From the NCBI GenBank assembly GCA_020634415.1, contig JACKBT010000007.1, forward strand, positions 62,001-126,000: a DNA stretch of 64,000 nucleotides, given 5' to 3'. Each line of letters starts with the position of its first letter. The stretch's first letter is position 1. Position numbers and translations under genes: made by a program. Below the pieces are notes generated by a model. It had not been told where the DNA came from. It ran no database searches and worked only from the letters and a program-made list of their open reading frames with translations. This document shows, piece after piece, positions 33,102-42,345 of this stretch. This DNA comes from Ardenticatenaceae bacterium (GTDB lineage Bacteria > Chloroflexota > Anaerolineae > Promineifilales > Promineifilaceae).

Positions 33102-34376
33102 ATGGAAAGATTATCTGTTTTGGTGATTGGCAGTGGGGGGCGGGAACATGCGTTGGCGTGGAAGTTGGGGCAGTCGGCGCGGGTGGCGCGGCTGTTTGTG
33201 GCACCGGGGAATGCGGGAACGGCCACATCTTTTACCAATATTGCCATCGCCGACAATGATATTGATGGGCTGCTGCAATTTGCTCAGGAGAACGAGATTG
33301 GTTTGACGGTGGTGGGGCCGGAAGTGCCGCTTTCGTTGGGGATTGTGGATCGGTTTCAAGCAGCGGGTTTGGCGATTTTTGGCCCTTCGCAGGCGGCGGC
33401 GCAGTTGGAGTCGTCGAAGGCGTTTGCTAAGGCGTTTATGGCGGAGATGGGGATTCCCACGGCGCAGTCGGCGACGTTTACGGAGTATGAGGCGGCGCGG
33501 GATTATGTGGAGCAGGCTGCGCTGGCGGATGGCATTGTCATTAAGGCCAGTGGTTTGGCGGCGGGCAAGGGGGTGATTGTGTGTGAGGATCGGGCGCAGG
33601 CGGCGGCGGCTTTGCAGGAGATGATGCTGGAGCGGGCCTTTGGCGAGGCGGCCGATGAGGTGGTGATTGAGGCGCGGCTGAGGGGGCCGGAGGTGTCGCT
33701 GCTGGCGTTTTGTGATGGGCAGACGGCCGTTCCCATGCTGCCTGCTCGTGACCACAAACGGGCCTACGACCATGACCAGGGGCCGAACACAGGCGGTATG
33801 GGCGCTTACGCGCCGCCGCCCGATGTGGACGAGACGTTGGTGGCGCAGATTATGGAAACGGTCATCAATCCGACGGTGGCGGGGATGGCGGTGCGGGGGA
33901 TGTCCTATGTGGGCGTGCTGTATGCGGGGGTGATGTTGACCAGCGAGGGGCCGCAGGTGTTGGAGTTTAACGGCCGTTTTGGCGACCCCGAAACGCAGGT
34001 GATTTTGCCGATGCTGGACAGTGATCTGGCCGAGATTATGCTGGCCTGTATTGAGGGGCGATTAACGTCAGAGATGGTGCGGCGGCGTGAGGGGGCGTGT
34101 GTTACGGTGGTCATGGCCGCGCCGGGTTATCCGGGGAGTTACGCCAAAGGTTTGCCGATTACGGGGCTGGCTGAGGCTGAATCGCTGCCCAATGTGACCG
34201 TTTTTGAGGCGGGTACGAAGTTGGTGGAGGGGCAGGTTGTGAGTAACGGTGGCCGGGTGCTGGCGGTGAGTGCGTGGGGCGAGGGGTTGGAGACGGCCGT
34301 TACTCAGGCTTACGCGACAGTAGACAAGATTCATTTTGCGGGAGCGCATTACCGGAAGGATATTGGGAGAGACTAG
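33102..34376 (+). CDS. purD: Phosphoribosylamine-glycine ligase (PurD)
   Basis: 424 residues, the usual length. It joins glycine to phosphoribosylamine with ATP (step 2). Motifs: VLVIGSGGREHALAWKL at the start, VVGPEVPLSLGI, the ATP-grasp core IKASGLAAGKGVIVC, and the signature FGDPETQVILP. The ACGGCCGT at 33722 marks a change from G-rich to C-rich codons. Confidence 0.97.
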   Translation: MERLSVLVIGSGGREHALAWKLGQSARVARLFVAPGNAGTATSFTNIAIADNDIDGLLQFAQENEIGLTVVGPEVPLSLGIVDRFQAAGLAIFGPSQAAAQLESSKAFAKAFMAEMGIPTAQSATFTEYEAARDYVEQAALADGIVIKASGLAAGKGVIVCEDRAQAAAALQEMMLERAFGEAADEVVIEARLRGPEVSLLAFCDGQTAVPMLPARDHKRAYDHDQGPNTGGMGAYAPPPDVDETLVAQIMETVINPTVAGMAVRGMSYVGVLYAGVMLTSEGPQVLEFNGRFGDPETQVILPMLDSDLAEIMLACIEGRLTSEMVRRREGACVTVVMAAPGYPGSYAKGLPITGLAEAESLPNVTVFEAGTKLVEGQVVSNGGRVLAVSAWGEGLETAVTQAYATVDKIHFAGAHYRKDIGRD

Positions 34377-34424
34377 AGACTGGAGATTGGAGATTAGTCT
34401 CGAGTCTCTAATCTCCAGTCTCCC
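34367..34424. repeat. Fold-back repeat, GGAGACT family, between purD and purM
   Basis: GAGACTAGAGACTGGAGATT units face AATCTCCAGTCTCC units. The left arm includes the end of purD (its last codons and stop). Confidence 0.85.
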
Positions 34425-34441
34425 TATTTGGGAGAACTTGG

Positions 34442-35464
34442 ATGAGCAGCCATTCTACATACGCCGCAGCGGGCGTGGATATTGAGGCGGGGAATCGGGC
34501 GACGGCGTTGATGAAGACGGCCGTTCAGGCCACTTTTGGCCCCGAAGTGTTGTCGGGTGTGGGGGCTTTTGGTGGATTGTATAGTGTGGGTAAGTTGAAG
34601 CATATGGAGTCGCCGACGCTGGTGGCTTCGACGGATGGGGTGGGGACGAAGACGAAGGTGGCGGCGCAGTTGAAGCGGTGGGACACGATTGGGTTTGATA
34701 TTGTGAACCATTGCGTGAATGATATTTTGGTGCAGGGCGGACGGCCGTTGTTTTTTCTCGATTATGTGGCTTCGGCGAAGCTCGATCCTGAGCAAATTGC
34801 CACGATTGTGCAGGGTGTGGCTGCGGCCTGTAAGGCGGTGGGCTGTGCGCTGCTAGGTGGGGAAACGGCCGAAATGCCCGGTGTCTATCACGAGGGCGCG
34901 GTGGATTTGGTGGGCACGGTGGTGGGTGTGGTGGAGCGGGGCGAGATTATCAATGGGCAGCGGATTGAGGCGGGGGATGTGATTTTGGGGCTGCCTTCGA
35001 CGGGGCTGCATACGAATGGCTTTACGCTGGCGCGGCAGGTGTTGGCTGGGTTGGATTGGCGGGAGGTGCGAGCTGAGTTGGGCATGTCGGTGGGTGAAGC
35101 TTTGTTGCAGCCGCACCGGGCGTATTTGGGGGAGATCGGCCGTTTGCAAGAAGCGCATGTGGATGTACGGGGCCTGGCGCACATTACGGGCGGCGGTCTG
35201 ATTGACAATCCGCCGCGCATTTTTCCTGATGGCCTGGGGGCGCGGCTGCGGCGCGGGGCGTGGCCGGAACCGCCCATCTTTGGCCTCATCCAGCAGTTGG
35301 GGGAGATTGACAGCCTGGAGATGTGCCACGTGTTTAACATGGGCCTGGGGATGCTGGTGGTTGTGCCGCCGACGGATGTGGCGTTGGTGCAGGAGCTGCT
35401 GGGGGAGGCGGTGTTTGTGGTGGGGGAGATGGTGGCGGGGGAGAAAAGAGTGGAGATTGTTTAG
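34442..35464 (+). CDS. purM: AIR synthetase (PurM)
   Basis: 340 residues. It cyclises FGAM to AIR using ATP. Motifs: YAAAGVDIEAGNRA at the start, STDGVGTKTKVA, CVNDILVQGGRPLFFLDY and LLGGETAEMPG. The length fits the family. A ribosome binding site GGGAG lies before the ATG. It is followed by a repeat and purN. Confidence 0.97.
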   Translation: MSSHSTYAAAGVDIEAGNRATALMKTAVQATFGPEVLSGVGAFGGLYSVGKLKHMESPTLVASTDGVGTKTKVAAQLKRWDTIGFDIVNHCVNDILVQGGRPLFFLDYVASAKLDPEQIATIVQGVAAACKAVGCALLGGETAEMPGVYHEGAVDLVGTVVGVVERGEIINGQRIEAGDVILGLPSTGLHTNGFTLARQVLAGLDWREVRAELGMSVGEALLQPHRAYLGEIGRLQEAHVDVRGLAHITGGGLIDNPPRIFPDGLGARLRRGAWPEPPIFGLIQQLGEIDSLEMCHVFNMGLGMLVVVPPTDVALVQELLGEAVFVVGEMVAGEKRVEIV

Positions 35465-35472
35465 GGATTATT

Positions 35473-35542
35473 GACGCAAAGGCGCAAAGGGGGAAAGAAA
35501 TGCAAAGGTTTTTTCCTCCTTTGCGTCTTTGTGCCTTTGCGT
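35473..35542. repeat. Fold-back repeat, ACGCAAAGGCG family, between purM and purN
   Basis: GACGCAAAGGCGCAAAGG faces CCTTTGCGTCTTTGTGCC. It begins 9 bases after the purM stop and ends just before the purN start. Confidence 0.85.
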
Positions 35543-35549
35543 TAAAAAA

Positions 35550-36146
35550 ATGGATGAACTGCCAAGAATTGTGGTGATGGTGTCGGGGTCGGGGTCGAAT
35601 TTGCAGGCGATTATGGAGGCGGTGGGGGGGGAAGAGATAACGGCCGTTATCTCCCTCGTCGTCTCCAATCGTAAAGATGCGTATGGGCTGGTTCGTGCCC
35701 AGCAGGCCAACATTCCCACGCTCTATTTCCCCTTCAAGCCCTACCGTGAGGCGGGCAAAAGCCGTGAGCAGTATGATGCCGATTTGGCTGCGGAAGTTCA
35801 AAAAGCGGCACCAGATTTGATTGTTTTGGCGGGCTGGATGCACATTTTGAGTGCGGCCTTTTTGAACCAATTTCCCAATCGCGTCATTAACTTACATCCG
35901 GCACTGCCGGGGCAGTTTGATGGCACACAGGCCATTGAACGCGCTTTTGCTGCCTACCAACAGGGGGAGATTGAGCACAGCGGCTGTATGATGCATTTGG
36001 CGATTCCTGAGGTAGATGCAGGGCCGGTGGTGGCGCAGAGGCTTGTGCCGATTTTGCCAGAGGATACACTGGCCGATTTTGAGGCGCGGATGCACACAGC
36101 GGAGCATGACCTAATTGTGGAGGCGGTGCAGATTATGTTGGCGTAA
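35550..36146 (+). CDS. purN: Phosphoribosylglycinamide formyltransferase (PurN)
   Basis: 198 residues from ATG 35550; an earlier ATG (35529) would be repeat-encoded. It formylates GAR using 10-formyl-THF. Motifs: VVMVSGSGSNLQAIM, VINLHPALPG (catalytic Asn and His) and HLAIPEVDAGPVVAQ. It is the last purine gene here; purB, purH and purA are not in the window. Confidence 0.95.
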   Translation: MDELPRIVVMVSGSGSNLQAIMEAVGGEEITAVISLVVSNRKDAYGLVRAQQANIPTLYFPFKPYREAGKSREQYDADLAAEVQKAAPDLIVLAGWMHILSAAFLNQFPNRVINLHPALPGQFDGTQAIERAFAAYQQGEIEHSGCMMHLAIPEVDAGPVVAQRLVPILPEDTLADFEARMHTAEHDLIVEAVQIMLA

Positions 36147-36166
36147 GTGAGATATAATTTGTCGGT

Positions 36167-36595
36167 ATGATGGATGCAATTTCTAATTTTGAAGTTTTGG
36201 CTGTTTTGATTGTTTCTGCCGTCTCTCTAATTATAGGATTCCGGATACGACGCTCTCTTGACAGGTCTTTCAAAGAAGTTCAGCCTCATGAGCCTTTTAC
36301 AAAGCAAGAGAATAATGCTGCCGATAGACAACGGATTGCTGGGTTATTGTTGCTTGTTGTTTTTGTCTTAAGTCTTGGCACCGATGTGAATGACAAAGTT
36401 TGGCTTTTCCTGGCTGTTATTCTACTGACATACATTGGTATTAGCTCTATCAAAAACAAAGTGACAATTGTAATGCACTCTCGTACTTGGAATAGTATTT
36501 TCCCTGAGCCTCCCAGAGGAAAGCTGGCGGTATTTCTTGGCTACCTTGTGATAGGATTAGCTTTTGCTCTCTTTTTGTATTTCTGGCAGCCATAA
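36167..36595 (+). CDS. Small membrane protein, paralogue of the gene at 29592
   Basis: 142 residues. A first helix (VLAVLIVSAVSLIIGF), two central helices, the shared segment YIGISSIKNKVTIV, a PPRGKL loop and a last helix (GYLVIGLAFALFLYFW). It shares the IKNKV motif and layout with the protein at 29592-30011. Function unknown. It is A+T-rich and follows purN after 20 bases, so it may be read with the purine operon. Confidence 0.6.
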   Translation: MMDAISNFEVLAVLIVSAVSLIIGFRIRRSLDRSFKEVQPHEPFTKQENNAADRQRIAGLLLLVVFVLSLGTDVNDKVWLFLAVILLTYIGISSIKNKVTIVMHSRTWNSIFPEPPRGKLAVFLGYLVIGLAFALFLYFWQP

Positions 36596-36716
36596 TGCTG
36601 GATTGCACTTGTTTTCATCACAATTTCTGGCACACGGTTGACTTGTGTTTAAACGGCCGTTCTCCCTGCAACAATGCTGCACAACTTAGATCCTCAAAAG
36701 CCATCAAACCGAATCA

Positions 36717-36998
36717 TCAACCATCAGCCCCTCCGCCAAACTGGAAGGCGGCTGCTTCTTCTTGCAACTGCTTTTTGATTTCTGGTGTTAGCTGGTTCCA
36801 CAAGATGTTGTGGGCTGCGCCGTACAGGGCGTAGAGCAGGTTGAGGCTGGCCTGTTCGTGCTGGGCTTTGATGAGGCAGTAGGCTTCTACCACGCCGATG
36901 GCCTGCAAATCGGTGAGAGTGTGGATGCCAATGTTGTGCAGCCATTGGCTGGATTTGGAGCCAAGATTGGGGAGTTGGGAAACGGCCGTATCGCTCAT
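36717..36998 (-). CDS. TfoX C-terminal domain protein
   Basis: 93 residues from ATG 36998. SQLPNLGSKSSQWLHNIGIHTLTDLQAIG and YALYGAAHNILWNQLTPEIK fit the TfoX C-terminal domain, a helix-hairpin-helix-like fold. In some bacteria it is part of a competence regulator, but stand-alone forms have no clear role. It begins 2 bases after the deaminase gene and is probably its operon partner. The 120 bases between it and the gene at 36595 hold one ACGGCCGT and nothing else clear. Confidence 0.75.
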   Translation of the reverse strand: MSDTAVSQLPNLGSKSSQWLHNIGIHTLTDLQAIGVVEAYCLIKAQHEQASLNLLYALYGAAHNILWNQLTPEIKKQLQEEAAAFQFGGGADG

Positions 36999-37000
36999 GG

Positions 37001-38317
37001 TTAAGGCTTTGCCAGCCGTTGGGCTAATTGTAGGTAGGCTTCTTCGAGTTGGGCACGAGCCTGGGCGAAATCGAGGGTTTGGAAACGGCCGTCTCTGTAC
37101 AACCACTCCCCCGCCACCATCACATCCCGCACGTGCATCCCGGAAACAGCATAAACCAACGCCGTGTACACATCTTGCCCTGCCATTGGCGACCAGCCAA
37201 TCTCGTCCAAATCCAGGCTGATCAAATCGGCCTGCTTGCCCACTTCCAACGAGCCAATCGCCTGTTCCCTACCGAGGGCTTTGGCTCCATTGGCTGTTGC
37301 CATGCGCAAAATGGCGCGGGTGGGGATGGCATTGGGCGTGCGGTAATGCAGCGACATGAGCTTGCCTGCCAATTGCATCTCCTTGAACATGTCGTAGCTG
37401 TTGTTGTTGGTCACATTATCCGTGCCTAAGGCCAGATTGATGCCTGCTTGCATCATGCCACGCACATCGGCCACGCCGGCGGCGTTGCGCATACAGGAGG
37501 AGGGGGCGACAACGGCCGTAAAGGGCACACTTGCCAACGTCTCATAATCCGCCTCCGGCACAGTCAGGCAGTGCGCGGCCAGGATGGGGTGTTGGAGGAT
37601 GCCCATTTGCTGCATTTGGGCAACGGCCGTTCGCCCATAATGCTCCTGGCAGTAGCGATCCTCCTCGCCGCTTGTGCCCAAATGGATGTGCAGCCCCGTG
37701 CCAAATTGCTCCGCCAAAGCCATTTCCTCGGCCATCGCTGCTTCGCTGTTGTCCACAAAAAAGGCGTGGGGGCCAACCCAGCCCGTGAGGCGCGGGTCAT
37801 TTTGCAGACTGTTGAGGAAAGCGGCCGTTGCCGTCAATTCCCGTGCCCGCGCCGCCGCCTCGCCCAACTCCACAATGCCATAGGCTAACGCCGCCCGCAG
37901 GCCGCTTTGCCGCACAGCGGGCACAATCTGCTCCATCCAAAAATATTGGTCAGCAAAGCAAGTTGTGCCTGTGCGGATCATCTCGGCGCAGGAGACGAGC
38001 ACCGCCGGGGCAATCATGTCCGGGGTCATTACCTCCTCCACTACGCGGATGGTGTTGTACCAGCCGTCGAAGTTGAAGAGCGAATGGCCTTCGGCCAGCC
38101 CGCGAAAGAGGCTCATAGGGCTGTGGGTGTGAGCGTTAATCAGCCCCGGCATGATGAGGCGCTGGCCTAAATCCACTATCTCCGCTGCGGCATCGGGTGG
38201 TTTGTCGGTGATGGTGTGGAGACGGCCGTTCTCGTCTACCACCACATACCCCGGCGCAAAAATCGTATCGGCTTCATCTAAACAGACAACTTGAGCTGCT
38301 TTTAGGGTTGTTTTCAT
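37001..38317 (-). CDS. Amidohydrolase, SAH/MTA or adenosine deaminase type
   Basis: 438 residues. Metal ligands are seen in INAHTHSP (His-x-His), LHIHLGTSGEE, LAAHCLTVPE and LALGTDNVTNNN (Asp). It is close to the MtaD/SsnA branch that deaminates adenosine-like compounds. With the nucleoside importer and a second such enzyme at 42424, it probably feeds purine salvage. In the usual HxH and the last Asp nothing is missing. The exact substrate is uncertain. Confidence 0.82.
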   Translation of the reverse strand: MKTTLKAAQVVCLDEADTIFAPGYVVVDENGRLHTITDKPPDAAAEIVDLGQRLIMPGLINAHTHSPMSLFRGLAEGHSLFNFDGWYNTIRVVEEVMTPDMIAPAVLVSCAEMIRTGTTCFADQYFWMEQIVPAVRQSGLRAALAYGIVELGEAAARARELTATAAFLNSLQNDPRLTGWVGPHAFFVDNSEAAMAEEMALAEQFGTGLHIHLGTSGEEDRYCQEHYGRTAVAQMQQMGILQHPILAAHCLTVPEADYETLASVPFTAVVAPSSCMRNAAGVADVRGMMQAGINLALGTDNVTNNNSYDMFKEMQLAGKLMSLHYRTPNAIPTRAILRMATANGAKALGREQAIGSLEVGKQADLISLDLDEIGWSPMAGQDVYTALVYAVSGMHVRDVMVAGEWLYRDGRFQTLDFAQARAQLEEAYLQLAQRLAKP

Positions 38318-38326
38318 GGGGAATGG

Positions 38327-38381
38327 GGGACTAGAGACTAGGGACTGGAGACTTAGCCAGTCTCTAGTCTCTAGTCTCCTA
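38327..38381. repeat. Fold-back repeat, GGAGACT family, between deaminase and ribokinase genes
   Basis: GACTAGAGACTAGGGACTGG faces CCAGTCTCTAGTCTCTAGTC. Its right arm encodes the last residues and the stop of the ribokinase. Confidence 0.8.
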
Positions 38382-39282
38382 GCAATGCCAGTAACTCCGC
38401 CCGATAGGGCATGGCCGAACTGGCCCCGGCTTTGGTGGTGGCTAACGCACCCGCCGCCGCGCCCCAGCGCACGGCGGTGGCGATGGGCAAGCCTTCGGCC
38501 AGGGCGACGGCCAGGCCGCCGTTGAAGGCATCACCGGCGGCTACGGTGTCAATGGCGTTGACCGTGAAGGGCGGCACAAAGCCGCTTTCGCTGCCCGATT
38601 GGTAATAGACCCCTTGTGCGCCGAGTTTGATAACGGCCGTCTCCACCCCCCGCCCCTGCAACACATCCGCCGCCTGTTTGGCTTCAGCCTGGTTCGTTGG
38701 CCGGAAACCGACCAACACCTCCGTCTCCAACTCATTGGGGGTCATCACCTGGCACAGTTGGTAAGCCTCGGCAGGCAGCGGGCTGGCCGGAGCGGGATCA
38801 AAAATGACGGTTACGCCTTGTTCGCGGGCGCTGCGGGCTGCCGCCAAAGAGCTTTTTAGCGGGCTTTCCATCTGCAACATGAGTACCTTTGCTCCGGGCA
38901 GGACCGCCGCGCAGCGAGCCACCTCGCTCTCGTTGTGGGCCATGTTGGCCCCCGAAATCACAATAATGGCATTCTCTGCCTGCTCATCCACGCTGATGAC
39001 GGCCAGCCCGGTGCCGTGCGCCGGGTCAATGGCAATGCCGCTCACGTCCAGCGGCTCGGCGGCGATGAGCTGTAAAACGCCAGTGCCAAAGGCATCTTCG
39101 CCCACGCGCCCAATGAATTTGGTTACGGCCCCCAAACGGCCAGCGGCGACGGCCTGGTTGAAGCCTTTGCCGCCGGGCACGGTGATGAAGGATGTGCCAA
39201 ACAACGTTTCCCCCGGTGCGGGCAGGCGGGGGACGTAGGTGGTTAAGTCCATGTTGATACTGCCGAGAACGATAATGCTCAT
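38371..39282 (-). CDS. rbsK: Ribokinase
   Basis: 303 residues. PfkB-family kinase: GSINMDLTTYVPRLPAPGET at the start, PGGKGFNQAVAAGRLG, and the anion-hole motif DTVAAGDAFNGGLAVAL with catalytic Asp. It phosphorylates ribose (or a similar sugar) released from nucleosides, which fits the salvage genes around it. It is transcribed with the deaminase gene downstream. Confidence 0.9.
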   Translation of the reverse strand: MSIIVLGSINMDLTTYVPRLPAPGETLFGTSFITVPGGKGFNQAVAAGRLGAVTKFIGRVGEDAFGTGVLQLIAAEPLDVSGIAIDPAHGTGLAVISVDEQAENAIIVISGANMAHNESEVARCAAVLPGAKVLMLQMESPLKSSLAAARSAREQGVTVIFDPAPASPLPAEAYQLCQVMTPNELETEVLVGFRPTNQAEAKQAADVLQGRGVETAVIKLGAQGVYYQSGSESGFVPPFTVNAIDTVAAGDAFNGGLAVALAEGLPIATAVRWGAAAGALATTKAGASSAMPYRAELLALLGD

Positions 39283-39295
39283 TTTTCTCCTTACG

Positions 39296-39448
39296 GGGAG
39301 ACTAGAGATTCAGTAGAGCGAAAAATCTTGACGCAAAGGCGCAAAGGCGCAAAGAATTGAGAGAAAAGCCTAAAATCCTTTGCGTTTCTTTCATTCTTCG
39401 CGTTCTTTGCGTCAAAATCATCTGTTTTTAAACTTCTAGCCTCTAGTA
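39296..39448. repeat. Nested fold-back element: ACGCAAAGG inside GGAGACT arms
   Basis: The outer arms (GGAGACTAGAGATT, 39296-39311; CTTCTAGCCTCTAG, 39431-39446) surround an ACGCAAAGGCG-family element (39330-39413). The outer right arm provides the sulfatase stop codon. Confidence 0.7.
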
Positions 39449-40807
39449 TTCACTTGTTCGCCACGCTTCGGTGAAATTATGTTGGGGCAGGTCGCGGACG
39501 CGCAGGCCGTTTTTGAGGGGGTCTTGGTAGTGGGTGAAGTGGGTGTGGAGAACGGCCGTTAACTCCGTCACCACCGCCTCATATCCTGCCGCCCCCAACA
39601 AGTTCCGCACCTCACGCGGATCAGCTTGCAGGTCAAACAACTCGCTGGGGACATCGGCGCGGGTGATTAGCTTGTACTGCTCCGTGCGCACCATACGCAC
39701 ATCGCCATATTCGCCAAATTGCACGCGCCGCCAATCGGGAATGTGCCGATTTTGCACGAGCGGCCAGAAGCTGCGCCCGGCGTAATTGCCTTCTGGCGGC
39801 GTGACATGGGCCGCTTCTAAAATTGTTTGGAAGGTGTCCAGATGATCCACAAACTCTTGCCGCTGCTGATGCCCCACCGCCAGGCCCGATTGCCAAACGA
39901 TGAGCGGTATGCGAATGGACTCTTCCAGCATGTTCAAGGGCAGCGTGCCATTGCCCTTGCCCCAAATGCCATGATGCCCGCAGTTGAGGCCATGATCTGA
40001 GGTGTAAATGATGAGGGTGTCATCTAAAACACCTAACGCTTCTAATTCGTCCAACAAACGGCCGATACCTTCATCAATCTCGGTCACGGCGGCGTAATAT
40101 TGCGCCAACGCCTCGCGGGGGTTGTTGCGGGTGGCATCGGTGGATTCCAGATTTTGACGGCCGAAGGGGTGCATGACATCGTTGGGAATATCGGCGAAGG
40201 TGCATTGGCGATAGCTAGACACGAGTCGTTCGGGATGATCTTGCCAGGGGCTGTGGGTGGCGTAGTAGCCGACGGTGAGGAAAAAGGGTTTGTTGGCTTC
40301 ACGTTGGTGCAAAAAGCTGATGGCTTTGTCGGTGACTACGCGGGTGATGTTGCCGGGTATGCTGTGATGTTCACCGTCGAAGCCGTATAGATGGGGGCCT
40401 TGGTGGGGAATGGGCCAGCCGCGCCCCAGGGTGAACCATTGGTCAAAACCAGCTTGGGGATGCTCGTCGCGCCCCAGGTGCCATTTGCCGGATTGGGCGG
40501 TTTGGTAGCCTGCGTCGCGGAGTAGTTGGGCGAGGGTGGCGGCATCTCCCAGCCAGTTGTGGGCATCTATGGCGGGGTCGTCGGTGGAGAGGTAGTCGTG
40601 CAGGCCATGCTGTGAGGCGAGTTGGCCGGTGTGAAGGCAGGCGCGGGCGGGGGAACAGACGGGAGTGGGGGTGAAGGCGTGGCGCATTTGCACGCCGGTT
40701 TGGGCCAGGTAGTCGAGGGTGGGGGTGCGGATTTCGCGGTTGCCGTAGCAGCCCAAGGCCCATTGGGCGTGGTCGTCGGTGAGGAAGAGGAGAATGTTGG
40801 GGGTCAT
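39443..40807 (-). CDS. Sulfatase (formylglycine type)
   Basis: 454 residues. NILLFLTDDHAQWALGCYG at the start holds two metal-binding Asp (11, 12). CSPAR at 51-55 is the CxPxR signature whose Cys is turned into formylglycine. The GKWHLGRDEH segment and YTSDHGLNCGHHG (metal ligands) follow. It hydrolyses sulfate esters. No signal peptide is seen, so it may be cytoplasmic. The substrate is unknown. Confidence 0.92.
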   Translation of the reverse strand: MTPNILLFLTDDHAQWALGCYGNREIRTPTLDYLAQTGVQMRHAFTPTPVCSPARACLHTGQLASQHGLHDYLSTDDPAIDAHNWLGDAATLAQLLRDAGYQTAQSGKWHLGRDEHPQAGFDQWFTLGRGWPIPHQGPHLYGFDGEHHSIPGNITRVVTDKAISFLHQREANKPFFLTVGYYATHSPWQDHPERLVSSYRQCTFADIPNDVMHPFGRQNLESTDATRNNPREALAQYYAAVTEIDEGIGRLLDELEALGVLDDTLIIYTSDHGLNCGHHGIWGKGNGTLPLNMLEESIRIPLIVWQSGLAVGHQQRQEFVDHLDTFQTILEAAHVTPPEGNYAGRSFWPLVQNRHIPDWRRVQFGEYGDVRMVRTEQYKLITRADVPSELFDLQADPREVRNLLGAAGYEAVVTELTAVLHTHFTHYQDPLKNGLRVRDLPQHNFTEAWRTSEY

Positions 40808-40810
40808 GGT

Positions 40811-40879
40811 TGGTGAACGGTTATCGGTGAACGGTTGTCGGATTACCGATTACGGATTACGGATTACCGATTACCGCTT
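40811..40879. repeat. Fold-back repeat, GGTAATC family
   Basis: GGTGAACGGTTATCGG units face GATTACCGATTACGG units upstream of the sulfatase. Confidence 0.75.
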
Positions 40880-40934
40880 TATATGGGCTATTATTATGGG
40901 GTAATTTGGGGGTTTTAGCGAGAATTTGGGGCGG

Positions 40935-41015
40935 TTGAAACCGCAGCAACGATTACGAAGTTGGCCTGCGCCGACTTAGACCGCGTAGGCAGGCTTCGTA
41001 GTCGCTGCCGCGAAT
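40935..41015. repeat. Imperfect inverted repeat of about 80 bp
   Basis: GCAGCAACGATTACGAAG and GGCCTGCGC face GCGTAGGCAGGC and TTCGTAGTCGCTGC. It resembles short interspersed repeats common in bacterial genomes of this kind and shows no coding capacity. Confidence 0.6.
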
Positions 41016-41033
41016 TTATGTGTAGGGTGTGAT

Positions 41034-42341
41034 ATGTATTCTTCTTATGAATTGTTGTTGGCGGAGTTGGATTTGCGGGAGCAGCAGGGGGTGGATGGGG
41101 TGGTGTTGGCGGGGATTAGAACGGCCGTTTCCCACACCCCCGATGCCGATCTTACTGCCCATTGGCAGCAGCTTGAGATGCTCAAGCCTGCCCCTGGCTG
41201 GCCTTATTATGAACCTATCTCTCTGGCCGATATTCAGGCGACGCTGCCGCCAGCGGCGCAGTTGGCCGAGGCGCAGGATGTGGCGCAGCGGGTTCATGGC
41301 GGTGTGTTGGGGCGGTGTGCGGGCATGATGTTGGGCAAGCCATTGGAGGGGACGAATCCACCGGCGCAGATTTGGGCGTATCTGCGGCGGGCGGGGGCGT
41401 ATCCGCTGCGGGATTATGTGCCGCTGCTGGAACCGTTGCCTGATGACATTGCCGTACCGGCGTGGAGCCGCTGGCATGATACGACGCTGGGCAATATTGG
41501 CGGCACGGTGCGGGATGATGATATTGATTATATGATTGCGGCGTTGCTGATTTTGCAGCGGTATGGTTTTGAGTTTACGCCGGCCGATGTGGGGCAGTTT
41601 TGGCTGAATCATTTTGCTTATGAGCAGGTGTATACGGCGGAGCGGGTGTTGTATCGGCATTTGGTGAATGGGGTGGATGTGGCGACGGCCGTTACCCTGC
41701 AAAATCCCTACCGGGAATGGATTGGGGCGCAGATTCGGGCGGATGTGTATGGTTATGTGTGGCCGGGGCAGCCGCGCCGGGCGGCGGCGTTGGCGTATCA
41801 GGATGCCAGTTTGTCTCATGTGCAGAATGGGGTGTATGGGGCGATGTGGGTGGCGGCGATGGTGGCGGCGGCGTTTGTGCTGGATGACGTGGAGGCGATT
41901 GTTCGTGCAGGGCTGGCGGAGATCCCGCCGCAAAGCCGTCTGGCGGAGGCGATTGGGGATGTGCTGGTGTGGGTGGAAGAGGAGGTGAGTTGGGAGGGGG
42001 TTTGGCAGCGGATTGAGGGGAAATACGGCCGTTATTACAAAACGGATGAAGGCACCAATTGGGTGCATACGATTCCCAATGCTTGTTTGGTGGCGTTGGG
42101 GCTGTTGTATGGGAAGGGGGATTTTGGGGTGAGTGTGGGAACGGCCGTTATGGGTGGCTGGGATACGGACTGCAATGGGGCAACGGTCGGCTCGATTCTG
42201 GGGGTGATGCTGGGGGTGGAGGGTATTCCGGCGCGGTGGGCCGAGCCGCTCGATGATAAAATTGAGAGTTCTATCTCTGGCTATAATCGCCTCACCATTT
42301 CGGGGTTGGCACAGGAAATTGCAGCATTGGTCAAAAGGTAA
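41034..42341 (+). CDS. ADP-ribosylglycohydrolase-family protein
   Basis: 435 residues. The family is marked by GRCAGMMLGKPLEG near residue 95, VRDDDIDYMIAALLIL (Asp cluster) near 160 and GGWDTDCNGATVGSILG near 365, which together bind two Mg ions. Members remove ADP-ribose from proteins or small molecules. An N-terminal ~85 residues precede the domain. With ribokinase and nucleoside uptake next to it, it may release ribose units; that is inference. Confidence 0.85.
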   Translation: MYSSYELLLAELDLREQQGVDGVVLAGIRTAVSHTPDADLTAHWQQLEMLKPAPGWPYYEPISLADIQATLPPAAQLAEAQDVAQRVHGGVLGRCAGMMLGKPLEGTNPPAQIWAYLRRAGAYPLRDYVPLLEPLPDDIAVPAWSRWHDTTLGNIGGTVRDDDIDYMIAALLILQRYGFEFTPADVGQFWLNHFAYEQVYTAERVLYRHLVNGVDVATAVTLQNPYREWIGAQIRADVYGYVWPGQPRRAAALAYQDASLSHVQNGVYGAMWVAAMVAAAFVLDDVEAIVRAGLAEIPPQSRLAEAIGDVLVWVEEEVSWEGVWQRIEGKYGRYYKTDEGTNWVHTIPNACLVALGLLYGKGDFGVSVGTAVMGGWDTDCNGATVGSILGVMLGVEGIPARWAEPLDDKIESSISGYNRLTISGLAQEIAALVKR

Positions 42342-42345
42342 TTAT

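Noticed and set aside
36595..36716. Small gene between the membrane protein and the TfoX gene
   Set aside because: The frame continues into the antisense of the TfoX-domain gene and lacks a ribosome site.
26929..39448. CRISPR-like array from repeated ACGCAAAGG or GGAGACT units
   Set aside because: Units are contiguous or inverted, without spacers of constant size, and no cas genes are present.
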